DNA from: Rotaria socialis
Lineage: Eukaryota; Rotifera; Eurotatoria; Philodinida; Philodinidae
Direction: 5' to 3'
Length of the DNA stretch: 64,000 nt
Assembly (NCBI GenBank): GCA_905331475.1
Contig: CAJNYU010000181.1
Span: 434,001 to 498,000 of the forward strand
Shown here: positions 1-14,700 of the stretch, one piece after another
Position numbering within the stretch: position 1 is the first letter of the stretch
Layout of the letters: each line of letters begins with the position of its first letter
Position numbers and translations under genes: made by a program
The notes under the pieces: generated by a model
Database searches by the model: none
The model's input: only the letters and a program-made list of their open reading frames with translations
Told to the model about the DNA's origin: nothing

Positions 1-351
1 GATATTGGGATTTATTGATGATGTTGTTGTTGTTGTTGTTGTTACTGCTGTCGATTTTAAATTCTGTTGTTCAATAAGTATTGCTGGTGATAGTGATGAA
101 CTTGATGATGAAGATGAGGATGATGTTGCTGATTTTTGTTGTCCATGATTCATTTCGTACATTTGTTTATCTAATAATCTAATACGTTCATCAAGTGGTA
201 TACGTGCTGTTGATAAATCTTCATCGTTATTATTATTAGTAGTATTAGTATTATTAAGAAGATTTGTATCCAATGATAGATCATATTTTATTGTTGTGGT
301 TGTTGTTACCGTAGGCGTTGTTGTTGTTGTTGTTGTTGTTGTTGTTGCTGT

Positions 352-416
<65 letters not shown>

Positions 417-3400
417 ATAACAATGAAGATGATGATGGATTATTTAAACCGAGTGATGAATGTTTTAAATGTGCTTTTGGATTAAGTACAACAAGAACAT
501 TAGATGCTGTTGTTGATGTTTTAATATGTTCAAATGCAAATTGTGGAAATGGTAAACGAATAGATTCAACATGATCATTAAATAACAATGGATAACTTCT
601 TAAACGTACATCTAATTGATCATATGACGATACTGAATCTAGTGGAATTGTTTTTGTGTGATTTGTTGCTAAATGATATTTTGTTTTATGTATTCGACGA
701 TGACTCACATGATTGTCAAGATCATCTTTTGTTATTGTTGTTGATGATTGTGATGGTGATAAATGAACGTCATTTGTTGATAAATTATCACCTTGTTCAT
801 CTCGTTTACTACCAGCACGTATTGGCTGTAGACGATACGATGAGGATGATGATGATAATAATAATGAAGCTTTTTCATTTTTAGCATTTTTTAGTAAAGC
901 TGATGCGGATACTGATTTAATATTTGTTGACGTTGTTAAATTATTTGTTTCAATAGGTGGTGATGTTTTCGATGTTTGTTCGTCACTCACATTTTCAAGA
1001 CTATCATCGTCAGGTTTTGGTTTTAATGAATGCTCTTCATCATCATTTTGATCTAATCCCATTGAACTATTACTATCATGTAAATGATTCTGCATGAGCC
1101 AATCAAAAACACGTTCAGTATTTTTCAAGGGTGCTTTTGGTGATGATGAAGAATGTACTGCTGCTGCTGCTGCTGCTGTTTGTTGTTGTTGCTGCTGCTG
1201 CTGCTGTAGTTGTTGTTGTTGTTTGGGTGATAATGTTGGTTCTTTTTTTATTATTTCTAGATGATCTTCAAGTGCTAAACTAGGAAGAATAGCTACATTT
1301 GGTTGTTGTTGAGAATTTGGAATGATTGTTGATGAATCGGTATCTTTTTCAGTTTTTAATGTTCGAGAACGATTCGAAGATTTAGTTGTGTGTTCTTTAT
1401 TTGATGAAGATTTTTTTCCAGATGATTTCAAATTGTTATTTGCTAGAGATTTCGAAGGTTTTTTCGATGTTTTATGTGGATGTTTATTTGCATGATGTTT
1501 TTGATAAGAATTTGAACGATGTTCAAGACTATTTGTACTAGTCGAACTGTGACTTGTTGTTGACGATGATCTTGAAGCTGACGATGATGTTGACGAAGCA
1601 TGATGACGAACATGACTACTACGATGAATATTTCGACTGGATGAGAGATTATTTGAAACTAAGAAAATAATAAAATTTATTACATATTTTTAAGGTTATT
1701 TTGAAAACAATTGATTCTATTATCTTTTCATAATTCTATTCAGGTTATTGTATTTAAAACAAAAATTTGAGAGTATCCTTTTTAAAATATAATATTAACT
1801 TTACTTCATCGAACCGTATGTCTTCATTAGATGTTACAAAGTAAACTGAATTTTGATGTTAAATAAATAGCGAAAAGGTTAAAGGTCAAAGAGTGCAAGT
1901 CAGTCAATTCTCTCTTCTGTTTTAAAATTGATTCACTCAAAATTTTCTACAGATTCTCGTTCAAAAAATCTCTTTTATCTACTGTAGTCGCACTCATCAT
2001 TAATAAATTCTATTTTAACGAGCGACATGAGCATAAAGACGTTCCACTTTTTTAAATTTACAGAAAAATGCTAATTAAATCACATGGTTTACATGTGGTT
2101 GGATAGAATTATTGATGTTTTATTGAACTATATTACAATAAAACGAATTCATTGTTTAATTCAAGATAATTATGAAAAATAACGTAATCAAACTATAGTT
2201 TAACATACGACTGTCTTTTGATGAAGTTGATAAACGATGTCGTCGACTATTTATTGACGAACCACAAATAGTTCCATTATCAACTGTTATTTTACAAAAA
2301 TAAATAAAAGAACACGTACAGTCATTTCAATGATAAAGATTAATAGAAACTATACCTGATGGAATGGATATTAAAGTACTAGTATTTCCTTTTCCATATT
2401 CTTTTGAATGCCGTCTAGAAAAATAAAAATAAATAAATCATGATTGAGTTGGATTAAATCTGAATACCGATCGGATGAATGTCTTGAATCATTTTTATGT
2501 TGTGATCGATTACTATTAGTATTATTAGCATTAGTATTAGTATTATTATATGCATTTAACCATCGATCACTACTATTCGTTCGAGTAGATGCAGTTTCAA
2601 ATGTTTGAATTGTTTCGGGGACAATTTCACGTACTGTACCATTACGTTTTGATCTAAATAAAAAAGAAAAAATTTCTCTCTAAAATATCATGATAAACTA
2701 CTGATTTATTTTACGTACACAGGTCGAGATTCTCCATGATATGTTGAATCAGGCGGATAACCACCATAACTGGAAAAAAAGAACTCGAATATTCATGGAT
2801 AAAATAAATAATTTAAACATACTTTTTCTTATGACTAGTTTCATCAATAATATCCGAAAATCTGGTAACAAACACTTTACTAGCAAAATCTACTTGTATT
2901 TTTTTCGATTCAAGTTTTTTTCCACGTATCGAATTAATTGCTTCTTGTGCAGCACGTGTTTCAGTAAAATAAATTAAACATTGGGCTGTTTGACTTTTAT
3001 GACTATTCCGATTATCAATAAATATATCAACGACTTCACAAGTAGGTAAATTCGTGTGACGAATTATAAAATTTCGTATTGACGATTCGGTTATACTTAA
3101 AGGTAAATCATCAAGCCATAATACATTTGTTGGTTGACTTTTACCGAATCCCAACTTAAAAAGAAGAAAAAGACATTAAAATTATTTATAACGAAAAAAA
3201 CTAATTAACTGAAAACAAAATCTTTTTTTTTTTGATAAATTTAAACGATTTAGATATTGATTTTGTATCAATAGGTATTAAGTTAATGATTGATATTAAT
3301 AGAAGGGAAATAAAATAATAATTTGAAATATTTATCACAATATAGGTAGATAAAATCATATATGGAAAATGTGTTATATGTCACATATTTTTATGAGTAA

Positions 3401-6014
3401 TCGAATGCTTTTGTTGTTAAGTTCTACAATGAATTATTTTTTCGGTTTCTGTAGATTTAAAACCTTTTAAAAATCAGTTTTTGACTATTATCAATTTGAT
3501 TATTACAATCAAAATCCAAATTCAATCATTAGTCACATAAAACCTATTCAAACATTATTATCTAAATCGTTTTAATCTTTTAAAAATCTATGTGTTTTAT
3601 TTTACGATTATAACTGATGAATATCTTGGAACGATATATACTTTAATTGAGTGATCTCGTCCAAGTTTCGATTCAAAAGCTTTCATTGCTTTAACAACAC
3701 TTTTAATATCAGCATATTGAACGAATGCAAATGGTAACTGATGTGGAGATTGTGTTTGACGTTTTATTTCAAGTTCCTATTTAAAATAAAACGAAAAAGA
3801 AATATGTCCTTTTCAAATACATAAATTTGTTTATACATACAATAATATCACCATATTCTGCATATGCTTCGCGTAATTCATTATAAGATATTTCCGACTG
3901 AAGATTTCCTATATATAAAGTACGTGTTGCTTTTACAGAATATTCATCAAAATCAGGATCTGGACACACTGAACGTTTCATTATATCACATTCATCGTTT
4001 TCTAACAAAGCAAAACAAAAAATAATCATAAAAATCCAAAACGTTTATTTCTGTGTTTTTATTTTACCATTTATTATTCCATCGTATGGTTCAGCTTTCA
4101 ATCGTAAACCTCCTATAGATTTAGTTATTGCAAATGTTAAAGCTTTATCGACATCAGTAGATTTTCTGAATGTTAATAATGCGTAGCGTGATTCTTGTTC
4201 ACCGTCGATTTTAACTGTTAATAAACGGCCTGATTTTTTAAATTCAACAAATAAATTCCATAATGATTCACGCATTGATTCTTCTATTAATAATAAGTAT
4301 TAAAAAAATAGTACTTTCATATTGATTTTTACGAAATTAAAAATATAAACATACTAGGAGTTTTCGATGGTAAATGGTAAATTTTTAATATTCGAGTTTT
4401 GCCCATTGGATCATTTAATGACGAATGAGCTTTTGTTGGATTACGACGACGATTTTTACATGAAATACTAAATAAAAGATTGCTTTTGTTTATTACTTTT
4501 TTATATTTTTATTTTCCGAAATTAAAATACCTATCATCACTCGATCGTTCGGATTCGGATGACGATGAAGACGAAGAAGATGATGAAGAATTTTCATGTT
4601 TTCGACGTGGTGGTTTTTGTATTGTTGAATGTGAACTATTCGCTGTTCTAATAAAATAATTAACAATGAGTGAATTGAGTTTTAGGTTTTTTTCTTGAGC
4701 TAGATCTTTTTTTTTTATTATCAAATCTTACTTCGAATTTTTTGTTGACGATGTTTTTCTTTTACTTCCTGATGAATCAGAATCACGTTTAACTGGAACG
4801 ACTTGATGCCTAATTCAGTAATAAATAAAATCCAATTTAAATAAATAAAATTCTAATTATTATTCTCATTTTTATTACTATTTTTTTTTCGAGAAGAGAA
4901 AAAAAATGCCAAACAGTAACATGTCCGTTTTTTCTTGTTGTTTTTTGTTTGTCGTCCCAACAAACAAAAACAAAAATATCCTCCTTCGTTTATGTATTAA
5001 CTTTATCGTGCTACAAATATCAATTATTGGACTGCATATTCTTTTTCAAATAGACAAGTTGACTCATACATACACGAATCTGTGCATACACCCACTCAAG
5101 TTGAAGGCTAATAAGATGACTGTTGCGCATAATACAATGCAGGAGAGAACAAAAGGCGAAAAAATGAATAAAAAGAAAAAAATATATCGAAGAACGTAAA
5201 AACGTAAAACATTGAAATAAAGAAACGATCTAAACTTCTATCATATATTGGTTACGTAGTTTAAGCAGAAAACGGATTCAATCTATTTTTAAATCTTTTT
5301 AGATAATGATCCTGAGGAATAAGAAAAGTGGTTACAACATCAGTTTCAGAACGAAAGATATTCATGACAATAAATACAATAAGAAAAAAAGAAATGGAAA
5401 AAAGCAAGAAAATCTTCTTACCGAACATTTTCATCAGGACTGCCAAGTGTACGCGATAGACGTTTATCTCGATCACCATTTATTGTTTTAGTCGATACCG
5501 AATTTGTCACTGTTGTTATATTCGATGTGTTCGAAGATGATGAAGATGACGGTTCAACAACCGTCGAAGAAATCAATGGTGACGGTTGTTCGGGTAATAG
5601 ATTAGTCGATAAAGATGATGGTTGAATCAGTTGTGGTGATGGTTCTAAAAGTGCTTTTGGCACTGAATTTGAACCATCATGAAATGCTGTTCGTAATCGT
5701 TTATCGTCGAGAATATTTTCTGCATTATGTGCTTTCGATGCTGTGCGTACATCCAAAAAAGCGACAAAAGCAAAACGTTGATCATCGATTTTAATAGATC
5801 GAACATGGCCATGTCTAGATATAATCATAATCAAATAAAAAATTTATCATTTTTTTAACTATTAATAATTTTATTTTATTCGTCTCTACCGTTTAAAGCA
5901 TTCTTTGATTGTATCTTCTGTAGCCGTTTCTGGCAAATTAGCTATAGCCAACCATCTGGATTCTGTTGGTTTTATGGATAATGATACTTTGCTAGTCGTG
6001 GTTTCACTGGGCAT
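1..6014 (-). CDS. SPEN: SPEN/Split ends-family RNA-binding transcriptional regulator, N-terminal part (C-terminus beyond left edge)
   Basis: Spen proteins are nuclear RNA-binding corepressor scaffolds. Fourteen exons join in frame: 5890-6014, 5422-5814, 4732-4809, 4531-4647, 4355-4467, 4068-4283, 3841-4001, 3642-3776, 2823-3154, 2719-2769, 2468-2653, 2356-2414, 2209-2283, and 1658 to the window edge (about 1233 residues visible). Four RRMs are seen: about 20-95 (RWLAIANLPE), 262-345 (TRILKIYHLP), 366-450 (RTLYIGNLQ, the RNP2 typical of Spen) and 455-540 (TNVLWLDDLP). RS/Ser-rich linkers separate the first two. The last exon is low complexity: Ser-rich, a Gln run, an Ala run and a long Thr-Ala run. 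The C-terminal SPOC domain that defines the family would lie off the left edge, so it is not seen. The start is the first ATG of exon 1, four codons before an acidic/Thr stretch. RBM15 is less likely because four RRMs are present. Confidence 0.92.
316..414 (-). repeat. Coding microsatellite giving an Ala run, a Thr-Ala repeat and a Thr run in SPEN
   Basis: Alternating GCA and ACA codons on the minus strand run on from a GCA run and into a pure ACA run. The reading frame stays open, so the repeat is translated as (Thr-Ala)n. Six-base expansion of the GCA-ACA unit is the obvious way it arose. Confidence 0.85.
1172..1217 (-). repeat. CAG/CAA and GCA coding microsatellite (poly-Gln then poly-Ala) in SPEN exon 14
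   Basis: On the minus strand the SPEN frame reads four CAA, CTA, six CAG, three CAA, ACA and then five GCA codons. The mixed CAG/CAA coding suggests an older, partly interrupted glutamine tract. It lies inside the disordered middle of the protein. Confidence 0.85.
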
Positions 6015-6460
6015 GGCAAAAATTCATTCGATATACAGTAATGCAAATATGTACAAGTTGAAAAACGTAAATCATATACAGACACACACGATAATTTGTC
6101 AAACAAGAAACAAAAAATATTTCGAAATTTTTAAGGTCAGAACAATGGCGATATTCGTCGCCGTTGACGTGGGATGATGATGAACATTGTTGTTGTTGCC
6201 AGCATCTACATTGAAAAGAAGAACGAACGGGCGAGAGAGAGAAAAAGAAGAAGAAAAAGAAGAAAAAGAAAAAAAACGAGCCACCTTACATTATATTTCT
6301 CTTCTCTATAGCATTCTTTCCCCTCTTTCTCTCGCTTTTCTTCTCCATACATTTTGCACTATAGAGAGTATAACAGTGCGAGCGCGCTCTCGCGCTTCAA
6401 ACTATCGTCGACGACGACTATGGCGGTCGGAGCGACGATCGTATGTTGTATTGTCGGGCA

Positions 6461-6490
6461 ATGATGATGATGATGATGATGATGATGATG
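6461..6490. repeat. (ATG)n microsatellite upstream of SPEN
   Basis: Ten uninterrupted ATG triplets, about 450 bases upstream of the SPEN start codon. Confidence 0.95.
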
Positions 6491-7549
6491 GTAGTAGTGG
6501 GAGAGCAAGCGTATGCGCACAGCTTTACGTACATTTAAAATACTAATGGCACATGATATGGTACTGATTCTAATCAAAATTAGTAGTATCTTTTATGTTA
6601 CATTAGAAAATTTTCTCCATCAGGTTCTTTTTATTATTTTGCTTTTGATCAAAACGGACATATAGAGCCATCATTTATGCTTAAGTATTTATTTTCTTGT
6701 TTTCCTTTTGCTTATGAAATGAAGACTAATAACAACAACAACAACAACAACAATGCCAACAAAAAACCATAAAAATGGTTGTGGTCTCTGTTTGAGAATC
6801 TAATTATGATAAAAGAACACAGAAAATCTACTCTGGATAGGCAGGCAGAGAGGAAACAGAAAGAGAAGAAAGGAAAAGGTGAATGCATAAAATTTCGTCC
6901 GCCAATTAGACGTGGCGCTCGCGGCGGCGTCGACAAAGTAGACGAGTAGTTTCTATTTTTTTTTGCTCTTCTTCTCGTCATTGGATGTATGCAGCAGCCC
7001 GAGTGTGTTGTGTATTTCGGGGTATATATTGCCCCGTCTACACAATCGGTTACTCGCTTGCATGCACACTACTTTTATTAATAGAGTCTCCTATTTTTTT
7101 TTCTCCCTTTCTCTCTATATGTCTTCGTCGTCTCTCTTATTGCGCAGCGCATTTGTTCCTTTTTATTTTATCAAGCATTTTGCGGCGTTGTCGACGTCGT
7201 CGAAGCTTCTCGAATACAAGATTAGATTACAGGCATGTATGCGGGGCAGAGTAAGCAAACGAACGGCCAGAGACGAGAAAAAAATCTTATTTTTTCTTAC
7301 TCTCTCTGCTTCTCATTTTCTCCAACTTCATCATACAAAGCGGGCACATATCGTTTGTTTCTCACTCGCTCGCATATATTCAAGCATCGACGACGACGAC
7401 CAACGAGCCTCATGCCTTTCTTTTTGTCTCTCTTCTTTCTCTCTCTTGTTCGTTTGGTCGTCATCGAGTAATATGAGGTTCATATACTATCATCGTTCAT
7501 GTAGTTGATGCTGTTACTACTACTCAACAAACAACGTCATATATCTTTC

Positions 7550-7573
7550 TATATATATATATATATATATATA
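7550..7573. repeat. (TA)n microsatellite
   Basis: Uninterrupted TA dinucleotides in the SPEN-GCC2 spacer. Confidence 0.95.
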
Positions 7574-8771
7574 ATAATATACGCTTGCATACATTATTCT
7601 CGCATTTCGATTTTCCCATCGTTGCAACTCGTCGATATGTATATATACATATAAAATATATATAAATTGGGCTTGTGTTGTTTTGTAGTCGTCGTGTTTT
7701 TTGTTTATAATAACGTCATTCCGTCCGCCGCAACTACTTCTAATACTACTTATGTCGTATTTCATTCCTAGTTTTTAGGCATTAATTGTTTCTCATTGGA
7801 TTTATGCGTTTCTGTCGATGCTATTAAATTAGTGGGAAAATATTTTGTCTCAGGAGTTTAAACAACGACGATTTTTTGATAATCTCATATTTTGTTTATG
7901 CTGAATTTTAATCTTTTTGTCTGCATTTGTTTCATATGCAATCATTGGTTTGGAAACAAAGAAGTTTCTAATTCTATATATATATGTATATACATATAAA
8001 TAGAAATAGCTAGACAAGGATAGAATGAAAAAGATGTAAAGCAAAAGCAATGAATAGAGAGACAAAAGCAGAAAGAAGAAAACAATGAAGAAAGAATGCA
8101 TACGGCTTCCATTTTTGTGCTAACGAATAAAAATTCTATAGATTGTGTAGGTGGAAAGGGAGTCTGTTTGACACAGAAATAATGGAAAAAAAGAGCGAGG
8201 CTGATTATTTTTTCTTTCTTTTTTTTTTCATTGGCTGTAGGCAAGAGTGCGGAATATATGAGAAGAAGCTTTTGGCACAGTGCCATCAATGTTGATGGTG
8301 TCTTTCACGACGATATTTTTCTCGCCCTATACATCAACCTGTGTCCTTGTAACTGTCTAGGCAATAATTTACACTATTTTTTTCTTCTTACTTGTCCTTA
8401 TTGTATTTTGAGAATACAAAAAAAAAGCCAGGGTTGCTCAAAGGCAAAATGACGCGTCAGTAAAAATTCTTTTACGAATAATAATACAAATAAAAACAAT
8501 AGAAAAAACGAACTGTAATAACGATAAAGCATATTATAATGCAAATATCCATATTGTGATTAGTAAACTTTTATATTAAGAAAAAAAAATACTTGTTGCT
8601 TATTTTGCAGTCATATTAATATCACACTTTCTTTTTGCGTACATATAGATAAAAACAGTGAAGACAGCAGGCGACAAGAAAGCGAAAAGAAAAAGAAAAT
8701 TATAATAAAAATTCTACAAAAAAGAAAAGCAATAAATAAAGAGATTCGAGATTTAAATATAATTGTCAATA

Positions 8772-11700
8772 TCACCAAATATTTAAATATGAACTCCAAG
8801 AAGGTGAATTAACATTATTATTAGTTATTTGTGCAGCCTGTGATTCATTGCTTCTTAAATTCTCATCAAATGTTGTCGATAAATTTGCAACACGAACAAG
8901 TTGTGCTTGTTCATCAGGACTCAATTTAAGCATTGTAACCAATACAGGTATTAACTGTAAACGTTCATCTGTGGATTTTAGAATAAAAAATTTTACAATA
9001 ATATTTTTTAAATATTCTAAATTTGATATGGACTCAGCACGATCCATATTACGTTCGATGCGTCGGATTTCGTCTTTGAGTACTGTAACTTGTTGATCTA
9101 AACGTGCATTATTTAATTCCGACTCATTTAAAAGTTCTGCTGTATCGAGTAAACGTATTTTTGTTGTATGTAGTTCTTCTTCTAAACGTTGTCGTTCGAA
9201 TTCAATTTTTTCAAATGAAATATCAAGTGATTTATCGTTTGCTGATGATAGAGTAGTAGTAGTAGTATTTTCCATAGTACTACTAGTATCAATTGAGGCA
9301 TTATCAAGTGTTTTCGTTGGAATGTGTGATAATTGATGTTCGACGCTAGCCGATTCGAACTCCTGAAATAATAAAAAAATTCAAATATAATTATAATAAA
9401 AAGAAAAAAAACGACGATGTATTCGTGTCTCGAGGATCTCATTCCTAGCAATGCACGAGGAAACAATGATTCATAATTATCTATGTACAACATATTGAAC
9501 ATTTTTTCTCGCTTTTCTATAAGGAGATAGTGTACAAAACGTTTTCGATTAGTATCTAGATTAGAATTGACTTAATATTAATATGAGCTTATTTTTTTGA
9601 CGACTGCATCAGTTATTAATACGTCGCTTTCAAAAAATCGAGCAAGAAGAATTTTACATTTTATTCTATTTTAAAAGGTAAAATTCTGTTGTGCGCTATT
9701 GTGGAAAAAATACAAGAAAATGATATTTTATTATGATATAATTTTGATTTCAAAACATGCTTCAAATAGATCAACTTCAGTGTTCTATATTTCGATTATT
9801 GAAAATTTCTGTTAGTTAGTTAGTTAGTTAGTTAGTTAGCTGTTGGTATTATCGATCTATTGAGATTGAATTCAGTTGTTTTAAACACTAGCGTGAACAT
9901 TAGATGTTGCTATACTGAATCTAATTGAGTAAGAAAAAGCAGTAAAGAATTTTCAATTATTATTAATTAGAAAATTATTGATACTTATTATTTAAATAAA
10001 TAGGCAAGGAATAAAATGGAATGAATGTTTACTTCTCCTTGTTGACGTTCGCAAGTACTGCATGCAAGGGTATCATCTCTATTAGAATGATTATTTATAC
10101 CGATTTGTGACGATTCAGTATTTGATGTTAGTTTTTCATTATCAATATTTGTTTGTCGTAATAAATCTATACGAATTTTTAATTGTTCCAATTCTTGCCG
10201 AGTAGTTTCTAATTCATTTTTTAAAGTTGATATTGAATGTTCATAATCAGATTCCATACTGACGATTTGTTCCTTAAAAACATCGATGCAATGCAATGGA
10301 GTTCTATTTTATTTTGTATTTTACTTTATATACTGTCGAAAGCGTTTCGTTGAGAAGTATTGCACTTTTCAATTTATCATCGGTATCATTGATTCGTTGT
10401 AAATATTCGTTTTCAATTTTATCTATTTCTAGTTTATGCTTGAATAAAAAGAATATAAAGTTCATTCATTAGTTTTGTAGTTGTTATTGGTTTTTATTCT
10501 TAAATAATTACTTGTTTACGAAGATCTTGTTCTCGTTTCTTAGGTTCATTAATGAGTTTAGCTTGAAATTCTATAAGACGCTCTTGTTCTTTTTGTAGTA
10601 TATCATTTTCACAGATTAATGCTAGAATTCTATCACTAAATAGATCGAATTATTGATGATAGAATGATTTCAAAAAACAAATAAAGTCTTGTTACTTTGC
10701 TTCTCGAACTGTTGTATTTAATTTTTCAATGGTTTCTTCTAATTCAACTTGTTTATCTACTACTGATGGTAAACGTTCACGTTGATTCATTTGATGTTGT
10801 TTAAGAACACTTTGTGCACGAATCTAAATTATTCAAATATTTGAAGAAGAACAGGCAATTAGCTATTTATTTTCCATTTAAATCTATGGGCAATAAAAAT
10901 TTATATTCTGCATTTTTGTTTTTCCCGACAGTATGATTTATATACAGACGAGTATAACTCTACATAAATTGAAATATCTCAAATTCGTATTTTATTTCTA
11001 GTAAATGTTTTACATTCTTATTAGAGACATTTTTTGAATGAGTTTAGCGGTTAATATAGCCTAAAATGTTCTCATATAATTTTGACAATGAATACAGAAG
11101 AATCAAATTATAACTAACTCTTACTTTTAAAGTGTTACTCGTTGGAGTCGTACCGGATTCGGTTAACAGAAAATTTCCGGATCCGGACCCAGCCTTCTAT
11201 TGTTCACAAAGAACGATTCTTTCTATTGAAAATCACTAATATCACGTTATATCGACTTGAATGAATGCTTACTATGCATGGGTAGATTAAAATTGTGAGA
11301 AAGATTGTTCACTCTCAAGTTGAAAACAATTGAAGGAAATATATCGTAGAAAACAGAGCTACGACACTGAGACGTTATTTTAAGATTTATTATTTTCAAA
11401 GAGTTTCTACTGAAAATAGTTTCGTTCAAAGAAAATCGTAATACGACTGATTCATGTTGAACCAATCGAATATTATGAAATATAATTATTGATGGAGTAT
11501 CAAATATTTCTATCCAGCATCATAGGAAACCATTCAAGCTAACTTTGTTTTTGTTTTTCGTAATTTTATCTAAATAATTCTCTCAGATAATATTGAAATC
11601 ATCTGATGTAACTTTCAATAAATATTCTACTTCATCTTACTTTATAGCTATTGAAATCATCTTCAAGTGTATCACTAGAAAAAGAAAATAATATAGTTAA

Positions 11701-14700
11701 GGTGTTTCTTTTTGCTCGTGAAATCTAAACTTACTTATCTTGTTTTGCAATATCCAAATCATGTTTAACAATACTTAAATTTTGTTCCAATAGATTAATA
11801 GTTCGTTGACTTGTTTCGTTTTGATTATTGAGTTTTTCTAAATTTTAATGAAAACATAAATTCCAAAAACAGAATAGTTAGTAATCGAACTGTTTACCAA
11901 TTAAATGTTGTTTCTCATTTTGTAATTCCGTAATTAATATTTTATTATTATCAAAATCGTTTTGTAATTTTTCAAGTAATACTCGAACATGATCATCATT
12001 ATAATGTCGTTGCAATTCAATATTTTTAGCAGTTTGTAATTCTTTTTTTGCAAGATCTAAAAGTGCTTTAAATTTATTAGCACGCTGTTCAATTTGTTGA
12101 TTTTGTTGTTCTAAATTTTTGTTTTCAATTTTAAGACAAGCATATTTATCTGTACTATTAGATAGTTCTTCATGTAAATCTTGAATTTCTTTATCTTTAT
12201 TCATTAATTCATCTTTTAAGTTGTTTATTGTTTTTTCGTAATCAGCTAATTCAAGATCAATTAAACTTTGTTTTGGTTGATGTTGATTTTTTTCTTGTAG
12301 TTCTCTTTTAAGACGTGTTAATAAAACTTTCATTTTGTGATATTTTTCTTTTAATTCCTATTCATAGAAGACGATAAACAGATTCAATTATTATTAAAGA
12401 AAACTTTACTTGAATATTTTCTTCTGAATCAAATGCTGACTTTCTACTTTTATCATTCGTATTATTTAGAACTTGATTGTGTTGTACATGCTCCAATTCT
12501 GATTCATGATGATCATTCAAATTTGCTTGGTTCGATTCGCTCTTGTTGTTGGACTGGTTTAATTGAACATCTTGTATATGAATTTTATTTGAATCTAATT
12601 CGTGTTGGAGATTTTCAATCGTCTAAATAATTCAACTTCTTAACTTAATATGATGAAGTTCAACGTCATGTTCGAAAGTATAGCTGAAGCGACTTTTTTT
12701 TACTACACGGCAAAAATCATCGTTTTTTTCCTCAAAAGACAAAGTTCCTAATCAAGTAATCAAATTGAGATGAGATTTTTTGGAATAGTTCGTGTGTGTT
12801 AAAATGTTTTAATCATATTTCTTTAATAAAAATGTGAAAGAATCAAATTTTTCAATCGATAAGTAAACTTGTGAACATGCATTGATTTTCTAATGTGTAA
12901 AAATCATTTCTGCTTTTTCTTTTCGACGATATCATGAAAATTACATAAGTAAGATAGAGATTTTTGACATTTATTCAAGCCAAAGATCAATACATGATCT
13001 TATTTATTTAAAAAATAGACTCATTATATTTTTTTATAATAAGAAAAACTGGAAATAAAGCGCTACAGAATTATCTTTTTCCTTTGTTCTACATTGAGAT
13101 TAAAAAAAAAGGTTTTTGGAACTATTACCCCCTACCATTAAGAAAAGGGTACATCTGAAGGTGGCTGATGAACGATTCTATGCCTAAGAACGATCGATGA
13201 TTTTAGAGTAAGCATCATCTAAAAAAAGAGACTATTTTATTTTTACCTAGGGAAACTATTCCGTTTATCTATACTCTTGTAATTATTTAAAAATTCCTAG
13301 GTAATCATTTTCCATTCTGACAAACTTTCACGTAATAATATCTTTAAATACGTTTCTTTTAGTTATTTTTAAATTATTAAAGTTAGTCTTTGAAATATAC
13401 TTGTCGTAATTGAAGTTTGTCTTGATCAGTTGTTAGATCATTTCGTTCCAACTGTTGTTTTATATTATCAATATTCTATATTGAAAGAAAAATAATAATA
13501 ATAACAATAATAAGTACTACGACAATGAGTTAAAGAAAGTAACATTACCTGAATCAATTCGAGTTTTTCTTTTTCTAAATTAGTAACTTGATTCATCAAT
13601 GAATCTATTTCATTAATTAACTTATTTTTCTCTTCTTTAGTTTCATGAGATTTGATTTTAAATTGATCTAATTCAACATTTAATAAATTCAATTGTTTCT
13701 GATAATGATCAATTTGCTTATTTTTTTCTAAAATAATTTCATGATTTTGCTTTAAATCATTATCTAATTGTTTGTTCTCATTTATTTTTGTTTGAACTAA
13801 ATCATTTAATTCATTTTGTTGTTTTGATTTAAATGAATAAAGTTCATCTTGATTTTGTGCTGCATTTATTAATGTTAATTTTTGTTGTTCTAAATCATTG
13901 CGAAATTGATTCATTTGATTTTGATATTTTTCAATGAGACTTTCTTTAGATTTCTCATCCTGTTCTAATTGAAATTTAAGTGAATGAATGTTTTCATCAC
14001 GTTCTAACAGTTGCAGATGTTGATTATCATAATCCTTTTTTAACCTATCAAATAAATTATGTTGATGTTGCAATTCAAGTTCTTTGTCATTAAGATTTTG
14101 ATTTAGTTGTTGTATGTGTTCCTCTAATTGCTTAACAATATGATATTTTTGTTGAAGTTCATTATAGGAAAGTTCAATTTGTTTCAATTGGTCAACTTTG
14201 ATTTTATCTGAATAATCAAAATCAAGATTTTTTTTCTGCTATTTTAAATGAATACGAACCGATATTTTCTTGCGTAAGAATACTTTCTAATTGAATAGTT
14301 TTTTCACATTGTTTAGCAAGTTGTTCTTCTAATTGTGCTTGATGTTCTTTCAGTTGTTCATAGGAATGATTTGAATAGAGACGTTGTTCTAATAGAGATA
14401 TTTTATTTTGCTGTTCTTCATTTTCTTTTATTAAATCATCATGTCGTGAACGTAAACGAATAAGATTTTGTTCTATTTCTCCTGACACAAATTTGAAATT
14501 ATCGAATTGTAATCGAAGAAATGAAGACGATTTCTAAATAGAAATAAAAATAAAAATATCACTCATCAATTCAAACATGTATTTAAAAAATATTTGAGAA
14601 TAAAATCAAGTAGTTGGCACAATTTTTTGAACAATAAAAGATTCAACATCAATCAGAAAATTTATTGAAAATCTGGAAGAAAATCTTTCTATCGATACAT

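Larger units (their letters stand above)
6015..8771. other. Intergenic region upstream of SPEN and downstream of GCC2
   Basis: No gene is supported. The part from about 6190 to 7510 differs from other spacers: purine or pyrimidine-rich stretches, CpG-containing patches (around 6380-6440 and 6900-6945) and a run of ten ATG triplets at 6461-6490. It is a good candidate for the SPEN promoter and 5' UTR, because SPEN reads away from it on the minus strand. A TA repeat lies at 7550-7573. The open frames here are low complexity and have no splice partners. Confidence 0.5.

Noticed and set aside
296-574. Val/Ala-repeat open frame on the plus strand
   Set aside because: Antisense reading of the Thr-Ala coding repeat of SPEN.
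6187-7508. Overlapping open frames of up to 181 residues upstream of SPEN
   Set aside because: They come from pyrimidine-rich low-complexity sequence, overlap one another in several frames and resemble no protein.
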